Both the position numbers and the translations under genes were made by a program. A stretch of DNA of 64,000 nucleotides from Bacillus sp. EAC. GTDB taxonomy: Bacteria; Bacillota; Bacilli; Bacillales; Bacillaceae_G. The DNA lies in NCBI RefSeq assembly GCF_002156875.1, contig NZ_NCSY01000001.1, positions 124,001-188,000 on the forward strand, given 5' to 3'. Below, in pieces: positions 52,884 to 62,512 of this stretch (the stretch's first letter is position 1; every line of letters starts with the position of its first letter). The notes below the pieces were generated by a model, which was given only the letters and a program-made list of their open reading frames with translations, was not told the origin of the DNA and searched no databases.

Positions 52884-54368
52884 TTAATGTCCAACCATCA
52901 TAGAAGATTTTGATTCATCTACTGAGTCTTTTGAATCTGATGAATCAGCATCTTTCATTACTGGTTTACGTAGAATAATCGATAATAATGCACCTGCTAA
53001 TGCAATACCTGCAGCTAATAAGAATGTATCACCGTAAGCTGAAATCATAGCATCTAATGGGTTTGTTGTTTTTGCCATGTAGTCTTTCGTGCTAGAAGTT
53101 AAGAAACCAGCCATTCCTGCAACTGCAAATGAAACCATTACTTGCTGAGCAGCTGAAGTTAACGATGTTACACGGCTTACTAAATGTCTAGGTGCAGATT
53201 GTAATACATGAGTATTGATCGCCATCATTGATAATCCCATACCCGCCCCCATTGAAGCAAGAGTAAACATAATAAATGTATTTGATGAATCTAACGAAAT
53301 CGTTGAAAACGTATATAATGATGCTGTTATGATCGTAAGACCAACTAAAGCTAATGGTCTAGCCCCAACTTTATCATATAATTTCCCACCTATTGGCATC
53401 ATTAACGCCGAAGCTAATGCTTGAGGTAACATAATTAATCCTGTTTCGAATGCACCATATTGTTTCACTGTTTGTAAATAAAGTGGAACGATTAAGAACG
53501 ATCCAAATAATGCAATCTGCATGATCCAAGTAATAATGATACTTCTTGTAAAATCAGACGATTTAAAAACTCGCAGTTCAAGTAATGGTTGCTTTTGACG
53601 TAGTTCAACTACAATGAAAAGTAAAAGCGTTACTCCACCAACAATTAATCCAGTCAACGTTTGTTTTGATGTCCAACTAGTCGCACTTTGACTAACACCA
53701 TAAGCTAACATTGAAAAAGCAATAGGAGCTAAAATGATTCCTAAACCGTCTAATGCAGGAACCGATTTTGTTTCAAAATTAGGTAAATATTTAAATCCAA
53801 TAAATAATGCAAGAATTCCTATTGGTAAGTTGATTAAGAAAATCCAATGCCAAGTAGAATATTCAACAAACCATCCTGAAATAACTGGACCTAATGCTGG
53901 TGCTAATAACATTGGAATTCCAAGCATTCCCATTATTGATCCGATTTTTTCTGGAGGAGCTAATCTAAAAATGATTGCCATGCCGATCGGTGCAACCATT
54001 CCACCACCTAAACCTTGAATAACTCGATAAATAATTAGTTGTTCAGGTGTTTGAGCAACTGAACATAATACAGAACCAATTGTAAAAAATAAAATTGTGA
54101 TTAAAAAAATTCGTTTTGCACCGAATCGATCCGACATCCATCCAGCAAGTGGAATAACAGCCGATAGTGCTAAAGTATAACCAGTTATTGTCCACTGCAT
54201 TGTTGTTAAGTCTGACTTGAAATATTCAGTAATACCCGGCATTGCCACGTTTACTACTGTACTATCCAAAATAACCATGATCATACCAACGATTACTGCC
54301 ATCATTGGACCAATTATTGCTTTAATACTAAAAGGCTTCTCATTCGCCTCATTATGATTATTCATCAT
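52884..54368 (-). CDS. DHA2-family MFS drug transporter (EmrB/QacA-like)
   Basis: 494 aa with fourteen predicted helices. Motif LDSTVVNVAMPGI in helix 1, GWMSDRFGAKRIF (motif A) and GGGMVAPIGMAIIFRLAPPEKIG in the first half place it in the 14-helix DHA2 group, which exports drugs by proton antiport. The N-terminus is uncertain: ATG at 54368 follows GAGG; the frame is open 14 codons further. Substrate unknown; no regulator adjoins. Confidence 0.87.
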   Translation of the reverse strand: MMNNHNEANEKPFSIKAIIGPMMAVIVGMIMVILDSTVVNVAMPGITEYFKSDLTTMQWTITGYTLALSAVIPLAGWMSDRFGAKRIFLITILFFTIGSVLCSVAQTPEQLIIYRVIQGLGGGMVAPIGMAIIFRLAPPEKIGSIMGMLGIPMLLAPALGPVISGWFVEYSTWHWIFLINLPIGILALFIGFKYLPNFETKSVPALDGLGIILAPIAFSMLAYGVSQSATSWTSKQTLTGLIVGGVTLLLFIVVELRQKQPLLELRVFKSSDFTRSIIITWIMQIALFGSFLIVPLYLQTVKQYGAFETGLIMLPQALASALMMPIGGKLYDKVGARPLALVGLTIITASLYTFSTISLDSSNTFIMFTLASMGAGMGLSMMAINTHVLQSAPRHLVSRVTSLTSAAQQVMVSFAVAGMAGFLTSSTKDYMAKTTNPLDAMISAYGDTFLLAAGIALAGALLSIILRKPVMKDADSSDSKDSVDESKSSMMVGH

Positions 54369-54594
54369 GCCAACCTCATTTCCCTGTATATTTATAAAAT
54401 TTGAATACACATTTCCAATTTCCGTTCAAGTATACAGATGATGTTAAAAATGCTAAAGCAAAAAATTGAACAGAAAATTAATCATACATAAAAAAGTTCT
54501 AAATGTAAACCAGAAAAAGTGTCCTCAAGCTAAGAACAGTATATTTGATTATCCTATTAACTTCAATAGTTATTTATTCTCTATAAAAAATAAC

Positions 54595-54627
54595 AAAACC
54601 CAATGAAAATGCTTTCATTGGGTTTAA
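54595..54627 (-). terminator. Rho-independent terminator
   Basis: AAACCCAATGAAA / TTTCATTGGGTTT, downstream of the DUF3243 gene. Confidence 0.8.
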
Positions 54628-54662
54628 CATTGATATTTTACAAACAAAATAAATTTAAAAGA

Positions 54663-54911
54663 TTATTTATTTTTTACATACTTCATCATTAAATTTGCAA
54701 TTGTATGTTGTTCTTGCTCATCTGCAACAGACCATAGATCTTTTAGAATTTGTTCTTCTGCGTTTTTAGGGTCTACTTCATTAGCTAAATAATTGCCCAA
54801 ACGATATGCCATTTCCCCCATCGCACCTTCTCCAACGCCTTTTTCATTTGTTGCATCTAAGCGATCTCCTAAAAAATCTTTCCATTGATCCCAATTATCT
54901 AAAATTGACAT
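54663..54911 (-). CDS. DUF3243 protein (YmfJ-like)
   Basis: 82 aa. MSILDNWDQWKDFLGDRL and GVGEGAMGEMAYRLGNYLANEVDPKN are the family hallmarks. Small soluble helical protein of unknown function. ATG at 54911 with GAGGTG 7 bases upstream. Confidence 0.85.
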   Translation of the reverse strand: MSILDNWDQWKDFLGDRLDATNEKGVGEGAMGEMAYRLGNYLANEVDPKNAEEQILKDLWSVADEQEQHTIANLMMKYVKNK

Positions 54912-55023
54912 ACATTTCACCTCGTATTTAAATTTGATAAAGATTACATAAATACTATTTACTTCTTCAGTTAAAATTATGTATGCATTATTCTCCGGGT
55001 AATATTTTCAGAAAATTATGATA

Positions 55024-55061
55024 AAAAACTAATCCCACAATACATACTGGAATTAGTTTTT
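55024..55061 (-). terminator. Terminator of the degV-family gene
   Basis: AAACTAATCCC / GGAATTAGTTT (one mismatch), just behind the gene. Confidence 0.7.
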
Positions 55062-55078
55062 GATTTCAATTCATTATC

Positions 55079-55936
55079 TTATTCAGCATTCATAAAAAAG
55101 ATAGCCAATGTACCTGGTCCTGCATGTGCTCCTATTGCAGATCCAATCGAATTAATCACAAACTTTTCACAACCAAATGCTTCAGCCATTGCATTTTTAA
55201 TTTCTAATGCCTTCTCTAAATCATCTCCATGTGAAATACCAATCAATTGATTACTTAAATTAACACCACGAGATTCCATAATTTCAAGCATTCTTTTTAT
55301 TACTTTTTTTGAACCACGTATTTTTTCTAAAGGTATTAACTTGCCATCTTCAACATGTAAGATCGGTTTAATATTTAATAAATTCCCTACAAAACCTGCA
55401 ACTTTACTAACTCGGCCACCACGAACTAAATATTGTAAATCATCTACGGTGAAAATATGTTCGATATGGTCAATACTATGTTTTATGTTATTGATAACTT
55501 CTTCTTTTGAAGCACCGTCACTTGCTAACATTGCCGCTTTAATAGCAATAAGACCTTGTCCTAGTGAAGCACCTTTTGTATCAAAAATTTCGAGATCAAG
55601 TTCTGGGTATTCTTCTTTCAATTCATTTTGTACCATTACAGTTGATTGATATGTACCCGATAATTCAGATGAAAATGCTATGTATATACACGGAGTTTTT
55701 TCATCAGCGTATTTTCTGAAAGTACTTGAAATGTGATCGTAAGATGGTAGTGATGTTCTAAATACCTTTCCTTTTCGCATTTCAGTAAATAATGTTTTCG
55801 ATACTAATGTTTCTCCATCAAAATATTCAGTTTCGTCTTCTGAATATACTCTTAATGGAATAATATCAATTTCATATTGTTCAATTATTTCTTTTGGTAA
55901 ATCAGCAGCGCTATCTGTTATTATTTTTACATTCAT
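55079..55936 (-). CDS. DegV-family fatty-acid-binding protein
   Basis: 285 aa. ITDSAADLP at the N-terminus, RTSLPSYD, IAFSSELSGTYQS and FTVDDLQYLVRGGRVSK define the family. FakB-type members carry the fatty acid for phosphorylation by FakA; whether this is a FakB is likely but not proven. AGAGG before the ATG. Confidence 0.87.
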   Translation of the reverse strand: MNVKIITDSAADLPKEIIEQYEIDIIPLRVYSEDETEYFDGETLVSKTLFTEMRKGKVFRTSLPSYDHISSTFRKYADEKTPCIYIAFSSELSGTYQSTVMVQNELKEEYPELDLEIFDTKGASLGQGLIAIKAAMLASDGASKEEVINNIKHSIDHIEHIFTVDDLQYLVRGGRVSKVAGFVGNLLNIKPILHVEDGKLIPLEKIRGSKKVIKRMLEIMESRGVNLSNQLIGISHGDDLEKALEIKNAMAEAFGCEKFVINSIGSAIGAHAGPGTLAIFFMNAE

Positions 55937-56115
55937 TTAAGGTTACCTCTGTTCTATTTAATAATTTTTTAGTTATTTTCTCATAAAAAAGCTTTAATGA
56001 AAAAATAAAATGCTTTTCTATTCATGAAAATATATCTTTTTTATTAAATTAGCTATTTATTATTATTATCCTTCATTTTACTGGAATTGTTAAGATTTTA
56101 TTAAATAATAACGAA

Positions 56116-56748
56116 TCAATGTGAATATTGTCCATATTGATACTCGTTTTTATGATTTTCCTCTTCTTCTCGTATTATATGTGAGAGTGCATAGATTATT
56201 GATATGGCTCCAATAACTTGAATCCAACTACCGAACATTAAAAGTTGTTCTCCTAGTATATCTTTATCATTCAAGAGTGCAACATTGCCGATTCCGTCGA
56301 TTAGAGCACCTAATCCAATTAATTCATTTCCATAAACTTCAAATTTTGCGTAATATCCTGTTTCTTCGCTTGCACCTAATGCTTCTAATGAAGCACCAAT
56401 TGTTTGAATAACACTTCCAACTGCATTTAATTTGTGCCCTTCCTCTTCAAGGCCCTGTATTTCTAAATTTGTAGCAAATGTATTAGTCGAATTTCCAGCA
56501 GCTTGGATCCAACTACCAATCATGATTTTTAAAATATTTTCTTTTTTTTCGACAGAATATGATTTTTCTCTTCCGACTGCTTGCAGTGAATTGCCAAAAG
56601 CTTCAATTGCATTTCCTTTTGCAAATAAACGCCTTCCAAAGTCCATACTAACTAAGTGCTTACATGAAACTCCAACAGCTGAGGTGACTGTTCCAAACAA
56701 TAAAAACCATGCACCAGTGAAAATCAAGTCCTCTCCAGCTTTGCTCAT
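56116..56748 (-). CDS. Repetitive membrane-like protein (DUF6944 type)
   Basis: 210 aa built from imperfect repeats of a G-S/N-x-I/L-Q-x-x-G unit: GNSLQAVG, GSWIQAAGN, GSVIQTIGASLEALG, GNELIGLGALIDGIGN, GSWIQVIGA, about every 33 residues. The repeats resemble amphipathic glycine-zipper helices. The tail is acidic then Tyr/His-rich (REEEENHKNEYQYGQYSH). Probably a spore or envelope protein; function unknown. GAGGTG before the ATG. Confidence 0.6.
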   Translation of the reverse strand: MSKAGEDLIFTGAWFLLFGTVTSAVGVSCKHLVSMDFGRRLFAKGNAIEAFGNSLQAVGREKSYSVEKKENILKIMIGSWIQAAGNSTNTFATNLEIQGLEEEGHKLNAVGSVIQTIGASLEALGASEETGYYAKFEVYGNELIGLGALIDGIGNVALLNDKDILGEQLLMFGSWIQVIGAISIIYALSHIIREEEENHKNEYQYGQYSH

Positions 56749-56859
56749 TTAAACACCTCATTTATATTTTCTAATAAACCATACTATTCACCCGTAAAAT
56801 TAATTGACAATTAATATTGTTTTAATTATTATAAGTACAATAAATATTTTGAAATTAAA

Positions 56860-57153
56860 TGCCATGAAGAGAAAAAGTAGTAAAGAGTAATCATTTACAG
56901 AGAACTCCGGTAGCTGAAAAGGAGTAATTATTATCTTTATGAAAAAAGACTTGGAGCTTCGTACGGAACTAAAAGTAATTGATTTTTAGGGATGCTACGA
57001 CGGGTTCTCCCGTTATCGAGATAGGGTATAAGCATATTTGCCGTACCTGATAAGGTTGATATGGCAACATGTCAACAAACTGAGGTGGTACCACGAAGTT
57101 AACAACTCTCGTCCTCAAGATGAATAATCTTGGGGGTGAGAGTTTTTTTTATG
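56860..57153 (+). promoter_or_regulatory. T-box leader of the class I lysyl-tRNA synthetase gene
   Basis: Stem I with GAAGAGAAAAAGTAG, AGAGAACTCCGG and the specifier flank GAA-AAA-AGACTTGGAGC: specifier AAA (lysine) at 56944-56946. Antiterminator core GAGGTGGTACCACG (57082-57095). Terminator CTCTCGTCCTCAAGAT...ATCTTGGGGGTGAGAG with T8 (about 57106-57150). Uncharged tRNA-Lys should allow read-through into the synthetase gene. Confidence 0.93.
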
Positions 57154-57213
57154 GAAAGAATCTTGGAAATATTAGTTGAACTTGAAAAATAAACATATTA
57201 TAGAGGTGAAATT

Positions 57214-58776
57214 ATGCACTGGGCAATTAATATAGCAAAAGAATTGATAAATCAACATCCTGAGAAAGATACATTTGTATGTGCATCGGGTATTAGTCCT
57301 TCTGGTTCTGTACATGTAGGAAATTTTAGAGAAGTAGTTACTACTTACTTTGTCGTAAAAGCCTTAAGAAAATTAGGTAAAAAAGCTAAATTTATCTTCT
57401 CATGGGATGATTACGATCGCTTTAGAAAAGTTCCCAAAAACATAGACCCTTCTTACGAAAAATATTTAGGGATGGCTTACTTCGATATACCTGATCCATT
57501 TGGTTGCCATTCATCATATGCTGAGCATTTCGAAAAAGAATTTGAAAAATCACTAGAAGATTTCGGTATTGAGATAGAGTTCATTTATCAAAATAAGGAA
57601 TACCAATCTGGACGATATAATAAACACATATTACACGCAATCAAAATGAGAAAAGAAATTTATGATATTTTAATGAAATATAAAACGAATAGTTATTCAA
57701 TTGAGGAAAGAAATACGTTCTATCCTATTACTATTTATTGTGAAAACTGCAAAAAGGATAATACACATATCAATCAATTTGATGAACTAAATGGAACATT
57801 AAATTATCGTTGTACTTGTGGATTTTCAAATCGATTGAATGTTTTAGATGCAACAAATATGAAGTTAAACTGGAAAATTGATTGGGCAATGAGATGGCTG
57901 GTTGAAGATGTTATTTTTGAACCAGGTGGAAGAGATCACTCCTCGGCTACGGGTAGTTATACCGTTTCAAAAGAAATAGCAAAACAAATTTTCAATTTCA
58001 ATGCACCCCACTATGCACCATATGAATTCATCGGAATAAAAGGAGAAAATGGGAAAATGTCTAGCTCCTCGGGAAACATCATTACACCGAATGAGTTATT
58101 AAATATATATCTCCCAGAAATAATTTTGTTTATGTTTGCTAAATATCATCCATCTTCATCATTTAATATTGGTTTAGATGAGGATGTCATTAAACAATTT
58201 AGCGAATTTGAACGTTATAGAGCAAATTATGAAAAGCATATGATCGAAAATGAAGATATTAGTTTTGCTATGGAATTGTCGCAAATAAATCATGAAAACT
58301 TTCTTTATCCAAAATTTAACCAAGTTGCAAGTATTCTTCCCCTACTAAACTTTAATGTTCAACTATTAAAAGAAGCTTTTGAAAATATCGGGGAGACATA
58401 TTCAATTCATCAGGTAAATAAAATTAGTCGGCTAGTTGAATATTGGATTAAAAATTGGCAACCTCAAAAAAATATTCGAATTAATCAAACAAGAGCATTT
58501 GAATATTATCATTCGTTAGAAAATGATCAAAAAAATTGGTTGGAGCAATTACGTATTATACTTCAGACTTATCCTACTATTAATGATGAAGAAATTATGA
58601 AACAGATTTATGCTATTTGTCATAATGATAATAAAAAACTGATGAAACAAAATCAAAAATTACTTTTTACAATCGTTTATACACTCGTCTTAAATACGAC
58701 AAGTGGACCTCCGTTGCCCTTATTGATAAAAGCAATTGGATTAGACAAAATTATTTCTTTGATAGATTTTAGATAA
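57214..58776 (+). CDS. lysK: Lysyl-tRNA synthetase, class I
   Basis: 520-aa class I (archaeal-type) LysRS. HIGH-type motif HVGN at 34-37 (PSGSVHVGN), KMSKS-type KMSSSSGN at about 281-288, and a zinc-ribbon-like CENC...CTCG at about 180-205. Most bacteria use the unrelated class II enzyme; some bacilli carry both, the class I copy serving under particular conditions. The T-box makes it an emergency synthetase responding to uncharged tRNA-Lys. GAGGTG before the ATG. Confidence 0.92.
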   Translation: MHWAINIAKELINQHPEKDTFVCASGISPSGSVHVGNFREVVTTYFVVKALRKLGKKAKFIFSWDDYDRFRKVPKNIDPSYEKYLGMAYFDIPDPFGCHSSYAEHFEKEFEKSLEDFGIEIEFIYQNKEYQSGRYNKHILHAIKMRKEIYDILMKYKTNSYSIEERNTFYPITIYCENCKKDNTHINQFDELNGTLNYRCTCGFSNRLNVLDATNMKLNWKIDWAMRWLVEDVIFEPGGRDHSSATGSYTVSKEIAKQIFNFNAPHYAPYEFIGIKGENGKMSSSSGNIITPNELLNIYLPEIILFMFAKYHPSSSFNIGLDEDVIKQFSEFERYRANYEKHMIENEDISFAMELSQINHENFLYPKFNQVASILPLLNFNVQLLKEAFENIGETYSIHQVNKISRLVEYWIKNWQPQKNIRINQTRAFEYYHSLENDQKNWLEQLRIILQTYPTINDEEIMKQIYAICHNDNKKLMKQNQKLLFTIVYTLVLNTTSGPPLPLLIKAIGLDKIISLIDFR

Positions 58777-58790
58777 CATAAAAAAGAAAA

Positions 58791-58818
58791 TCCTATAATG
58801 AAAGGATTTTCTTTTTTG
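58791..58818. terminator. Bidirectional terminator
   Basis: AAGAAAATCCT / AGGATTTTCTT with flanking A and T runs. Confidence 0.8.
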
Positions 58819-58834
58819 GCTCTTATTTGTAATT

Positions 58835-58987
58835 TTATTGGATTCTGTTTTTAAAAGCCTCTTCTGTAACGATATAGTCCTCTTCACGATCTTCGTGTTT
58901 TCGATCTTCAGGTCCTACAAGATATCCTTTTGGATGAGTTGGTTTATGCCCTTTTTTCTTATGGTTAAAACTTTTACCACGTGCCAT
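58835..58987 (-). CDS. Small basic/acidic protein of unknown function
   Basis: 50 aa, TAA at 58835-58837, ATG at 58987 with GGGAGG 8 bases upstream. N-terminal half strongly basic (MARGKSFNHKKKGHKPTHPKG), C-terminal half acidic (EDRKHEDREEDYIVTEEA). No family recognised; the size and composition fit small spore or nucleoid proteins. It converges on the LysRS terminator. Confidence 0.65.
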   Translation of the reverse strand: MARGKSFNHKKKGHKPTHPKGYLVGPEDRKHEDREEDYIVTEEAFKNRIQ

Positions 58988-59169
58988 ACTAAATGCCTCC
59001 CTAAAATAAATATCATTAATAATATGGATTTTAAGAGTTTAACTTATTGATGGGAATTATTGCATGAGTAAAATCTAATTTTGTAGACGATAAATTAATT
59101 ATCACAACTTTTCTATTTTACAAACAATTGTTATGATTAATGTAACTAAACTGAACATAGAGGTAGAAC

Positions 59170-59679
59170 ATGGAGAAAGATATTGCAATTAATATTTCTA
59201 AATTAATTAATAAATGGAGTAATAAAAATAATTCATTTTATTCAATACAAGAAATTCCAACACCATTGAATACTTTAGTTGACTTTCAGCAATGGGCGAA
59301 TGGAAAACCAATTGTTGCTGCGTACCATTTAAGTAAAGTAGAAGAAGAAGATTATTACTTTTTATTTATTGATTGGCATAGGAATCAAAATTATTATTTA
59401 GTTATTTATGTTGGTAATAAAACAACTACTGCTGCAGAAATTAGAGAAGTAAAGGAATTAAACGGTAAACTAAACTTAACTTGGAAGTATAATCCACTTA
59501 AGCGTGATGGACGGAATGCTGAAAGGAAAACTTATTTTAAGCAAGCTTTTGGCTCGTTAATAGTCGAGATACCTTTACCAACAAAAACAGAAGAAATTGA
59601 AGAATTTTTTAATCAACTATACAAATTATGTAGAAACCGTCAAACCGCTGATCGAATAATTGATAAATTTGATCTATGA
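59170..59679 (+). CDS. Hypothetical protein
   Basis: 169 aa, soluble, with alternating beta-strand-like stretches (DYYFLFIDWHRNQNYYLVIYV) and a helical C-terminus (EIEEFFNQLYKLCRNRQTADRIIDKF). No motif I can tie to a family. GAGG before the ATG and a terminator behind it support it as a real gene. Confidence 0.65.
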   Translation: MEKDIAINISKLINKWSNKNNSFYSIQEIPTPLNTLVDFQQWANGKPIVAAYHLSKVEEEDYYFLFIDWHRNQNYYLVIYVGNKTTTAAEIREVKELNGKLNLTWKYNPLKRDGRNAERKTYFKQAFGSLIVEIPLPTKTEEIEEFFNQLYKLCRNRQTADRIIDKFDL

Positions 59680-59698
59680 TTTAAATTGAAATGAACAA

Positions 59699-59729
59699 AA
59701 AAAACAAATGGATCTCCCATTTGTTTTTT
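59699..59729. terminator. Bidirectional terminator
   Basis: AAACAAATGG / CCATTTGTTT with flanking A8 and T-run, between the hypothetical gene and the rhomboid gene. Confidence 0.75.
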
Positions 59730-59733
59730 CAAT

Positions 59734-60351
59734 TTATGCATAATAGGAGTGATGAAATTTCGATTTTTTATTTAATAACAATGGAGTAATAAAAAATCCT
59801 ATTCCCATACCAGCAATATGTCCAATTAAGCTTGAATTTGGGATGATAAAAGAAGAGATTAATCCAATTGCTAAGAATGTTAAAATAAATTTCCGATCAT
59901 CTGTTAAAAGTAAGTTTTTTCTAAATAAAATAATATACAAATATATACCTAAATATGCGTAGCCAACTCCTGAAGATCCTGAGCTAACAATATTAGATGA
60001 ATATGTAAAGTACATTACAATTCCAGTAAATAATGCAGATACTAAATAGGCAACTAATAATCTAAATGAACCTAGCGCCCTTTCTAAAGGTCTACCTAAA
60101 ATGATCATAAAAGTCATATTCATAAAAAAATGTGCATAGCTTCCATGCATAAATGCATATGTAAAAAGTCGCCAATATTCTCCCTGATTTACTAAGTCAT
60201 GTTGATAGCCGCCAAGTTTTAGTATATTTGCAGTAGAATATCCACCTGAAAACGCGGTCAAAATCATAAGTATTGTACAAATACCAACCATAATTGAAAT
60301 GACTGGATATCTTTTAATAAACGTTTTAAAATCTTCTGTTACTAAAAACAT
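59734..60351 (-). CDS. Rhomboid-family intramembrane serine protease
   Basis: 205 aa, six predicted helices. HGSYAHFFMNMTFMIILGRPLE in helix 2, the catalytic Ser in SSGSSGVGYAYLG (about residue 132) and the catalytic His in SLIGHIAGMGIGFF. Short rhomboid without extra domains (YqgP is much longer). Substrate unknown. GGGATG upstream of the ATG. Confidence 0.87.
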   Translation of the reverse strand: MFLVTEDFKTFIKRYPVISIMVGICTILMILTAFSGGYSTANILKLGGYQHDLVNQGEYWRLFTYAFMHGSYAHFFMNMTFMIILGRPLERALGSFRLLVAYLVSALFTGIVMYFTYSSNIVSSGSSGVGYAYLGIYLYIILFRKNLLLTDDRKFILTFLAIGLISSFIIPNSSLIGHIAGMGIGFFITPLLLNKKSKFHHSYYA

Positions 60352-60449
60352 CAGCTTTCATCCCTTCTTCAGAGGAAAAATCGTTCAAAATCCATTTCAT
60401 ATTATATAATTCGACATCTTTTCTAAAATTCCTATCATAAATTATAGCT

Positions 60450-60690
60450 GTTTTAAGTAAACTTTGTTGGTAGTAAACAAGGAGAGTTGTAGATTTCCAC
60501 TTTAGGTTTCTTGCTTTTTAGAGCGGAGAAGGTAATCCACTCCATCGAATACACGACTTGGGGGTCTCACTTGTCCCGCAACTTCTCCCACAGAAGTGTC
60601 GCATATTTGCACCAATCATTATATTACTCAATGGTATAAGCTATCAAAACCTTTTAAAACTAAAACCTTTAGAAAGGAGTATAAAATAAA
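60450..60690 (-). repeat. MITE-like element, degenerate copy D
   Basis: Left end AGCTGTTTTAAGTAAACTTTG...TTG matches the 23-bp ends. Interior GTAGATTTCCACTTTAGG, TTTAGAGCGGAG, GGGGGTCTCAC and TTCTCCCACAGAAG matches the family on the minus strand without the insert. The right end (AGAAAGGAGTATAAAATAAA) is eroded. Confidence 0.6.
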
Positions 60691-60726
60691 TCCCACTTAG
60701 TAATTGATCAATTGTGTTAGTGATAA

Positions 60727-61665
60727 TTAATGCTCCTCGTTAGGTTCCAAAAGAAAATACTTTTTGAATAGTTTCAATGGACTACTGGTTTCTATGTATT
60801 TTGCTGACGTAAAAACAGCTACTAAATTATGCAGAGGTGATACAATGATAGATTGTCCACCGTATCCCATTGCAAAATAAATAGTGGGATCATATAATTT
60901 CTGATTTTGATCTAATAAAATCCACCAATGATATCCGTAAGAACCAATTTGATCATAGGAATGAAATTTTTTACTTGTAGATCTATCAACCCAATCACTT
61001 GATACGATTTGTTTATTTAACCATTTACCATTTTGTAGCATTAATATACCAATTTTTAACATATCTTTCGTTTTCAGGCTTAAACCAAAACCACCTATAT
61101 TTATCCCCTTGGAATCTTCATGCCAAACATATTCTTGAATTCCTAAAGGTTCAAAAAGTACTTCTTCTGCAAAGTCTGATAACTTTTGATTAGTTACTTT
61201 TTGAAGTATTGCACTTAATAGATGGGAAGAACCTGAATCATAAATCATTTTTATTCCAGGTTCTGTTATCATATTCTTTTCTAGAACATAATTAACCCAA
61301 TCATTACTATTAATCATAGGGAATGGTCTTCCACCCCATTCTCCCCATTCAGGCCAGTCGTATCCAGGGGTCATTGTTAATAAATGTTCGATTGTAATAT
61401 CCCTTTTACTCGGATCGATTATTGGAAAATACATCGAAATCGGACTCTTTATACTTTCAATTAACCCTTTATCAAGAGCGATACCGATTAATATCGATAG
61501 GACACTTTTTGTAACTGAGTTTACTTTAAATAATTTCGACTCACTTTTTACATTTTTAAAATATTGATATTCTATCTCACCATTTCGATAAATTACGCTT
61601 GAAGAAATTCGCTCTTTTATCATCTCTTTTTTTAATTCGTCATACAAAACTGAATCTCTAATCAA
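60727..61665 (-). CDS. Beta-lactamase-family serine hydrolase
   Basis: 312 aa. SxxK motif in NSVTKSVLSILIG (about residues 49-52), YDSGSSH as the YxN-like second motif, and GYGGQSI replacing KTG. No signal peptide is visible, so it may act in the cytoplasm. Class C penicillin-binding/esterase group; substrate unknown. TTG start with AAGGAG 6 bases upstream. It follows the Nudix gene by 14 bases, so the two are probably cotranscribed. Confidence 0.8.
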   Translation of the reverse strand: MIRDSVLYDELKKEMIKERISSSVIYRNGEIEYQYFKNVKSESKLFKVNSVTKSVLSILIGIALDKGLIESIKSPISMYFPIIDPSKRDITIEHLLTMTPGYDWPEWGEWGGRPFPMINSNDWVNYVLEKNMITEPGIKMIYDSGSSHLLSAILQKVTNQKLSDFAEEVLFEPLGIQEYVWHEDSKGINIGGFGLSLKTKDMLKIGILMLQNGKWLNKQIVSSDWVDRSTSKKFHSYDQIGSYGYHWWILLDQNQKLYDPTIYFAMGYGGQSIIVSPLHNLVAVFTSAKYIETSSPLKLFKKYFLLEPNEEH

Positions 61666-61679
61666 TTTTTTTCTCCTTA

Positions 61680-62300
61680 TTAATCAAATAATGTTTCTTT
61701 CAGCGGGTCCTTTAAAAATTCAAATAATGTTTTAATTTGTGACTCTGTATTTCTACTAATTGATAAACTTGGTAAATTATTTTCTGAGAAAAAATTTATT
61801 TCCTTCGTCTCTAGCCCGATTTTGGCATGTCCTCCTGTAATACTACATAGAATAAACAATTTATAATAATGATAAGGTTGTGGTGGATGTGGATGTTTAT
61901 TCATATCAAATACAGCAAGTAACTTCTGTGTTCTTACTTGATATCCGGATTCCTCAGCTATTTCTTTCACAATATTCTCAGATGGTGAAAGTCCAGTATC
62001 ACAAAAGCCTCCAGGTAAAGACCACTTGTTATCATTTTTTTCACGTACTAACAAGATTTTCCCATCTTGAAATACTGCGCCTCTTACATCGATTTTAGGA
62101 GTTTGATATCCTTTATCCAGCTTATATAAATTAATTATTTCTTCAAATTCAAGCTCAGTATATTCATTTAATATTTCAGCACTTAATCGTTGTAATTCCT
62201 CATACCTTTCAATATCAAATACGTCTTTAGAAAAAGTTAAACCATTTTGTGAAATAGACTGTATTTTTTTTGCCCATTCTAACCATTTAGTATGACTCAT
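61680..62300 (-). CDS. Nudix hydrolase with N-terminal helical domain
   Basis: 206 aa. The N-terminal 65 residues (WLEWAKKIQSISQNGLTFSKDVFDIERYEELQRLSAEIL) match the Nudix N-terminal domain known from CDP-choline-type hydrolases. Nudix box GGFCDTGLSPSENIVKEIAEESGYQV (about 95-120) follows. Starts with ATG at 62300 after GGCGGG. In operon with the beta-lactamase-like gene. Confidence 0.83.
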   Translation of the reverse strand: MSHTKWLEWAKKIQSISQNGLTFSKDVFDIERYEELQRLSAEILNEYTELEFEEIINLYKLDKGYQTPKIDVRGAVFQDGKILLVREKNDNKWSLPGGFCDTGLSPSENIVKEIAEESGYQVRTQKLLAVFDMNKHPHPPQPYHYYKLFILCSITGGHAKIGLETKEINFFSENNLPSLSISRNTESQIKTLFEFLKDPLKETLFD

Positions 62301-62421
62301 CAAAAACCCGCCTTATTTATATTTCTATATAATATTTATTTTCATAAGATTTGTTTCCATTTTATAGTAAACTTGGACTTTATTAAACCAATCAGTTTAT
62401 TTCAATTAAAAAATTGCCACG

Positions 62422-62481
62422 AAAAATCCCCTTAATTTTAACCAGTAATATCATTCTATTTACTGTCTACTTTAAGGGGAT
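62422..62481 (-). terminator. Terminator with a large loop
   Basis: ATCCCCTTAA (62426-62435) / TTAAGGGGAT (62472-62481), loop of about 36, with U-run in the minus transcript, behind the beta-propeller gene. Confidence 0.6.
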
Positions 62482-62512
62482 ATTCGCAAATATACGTCCT
62501 AACATTTAAAAG

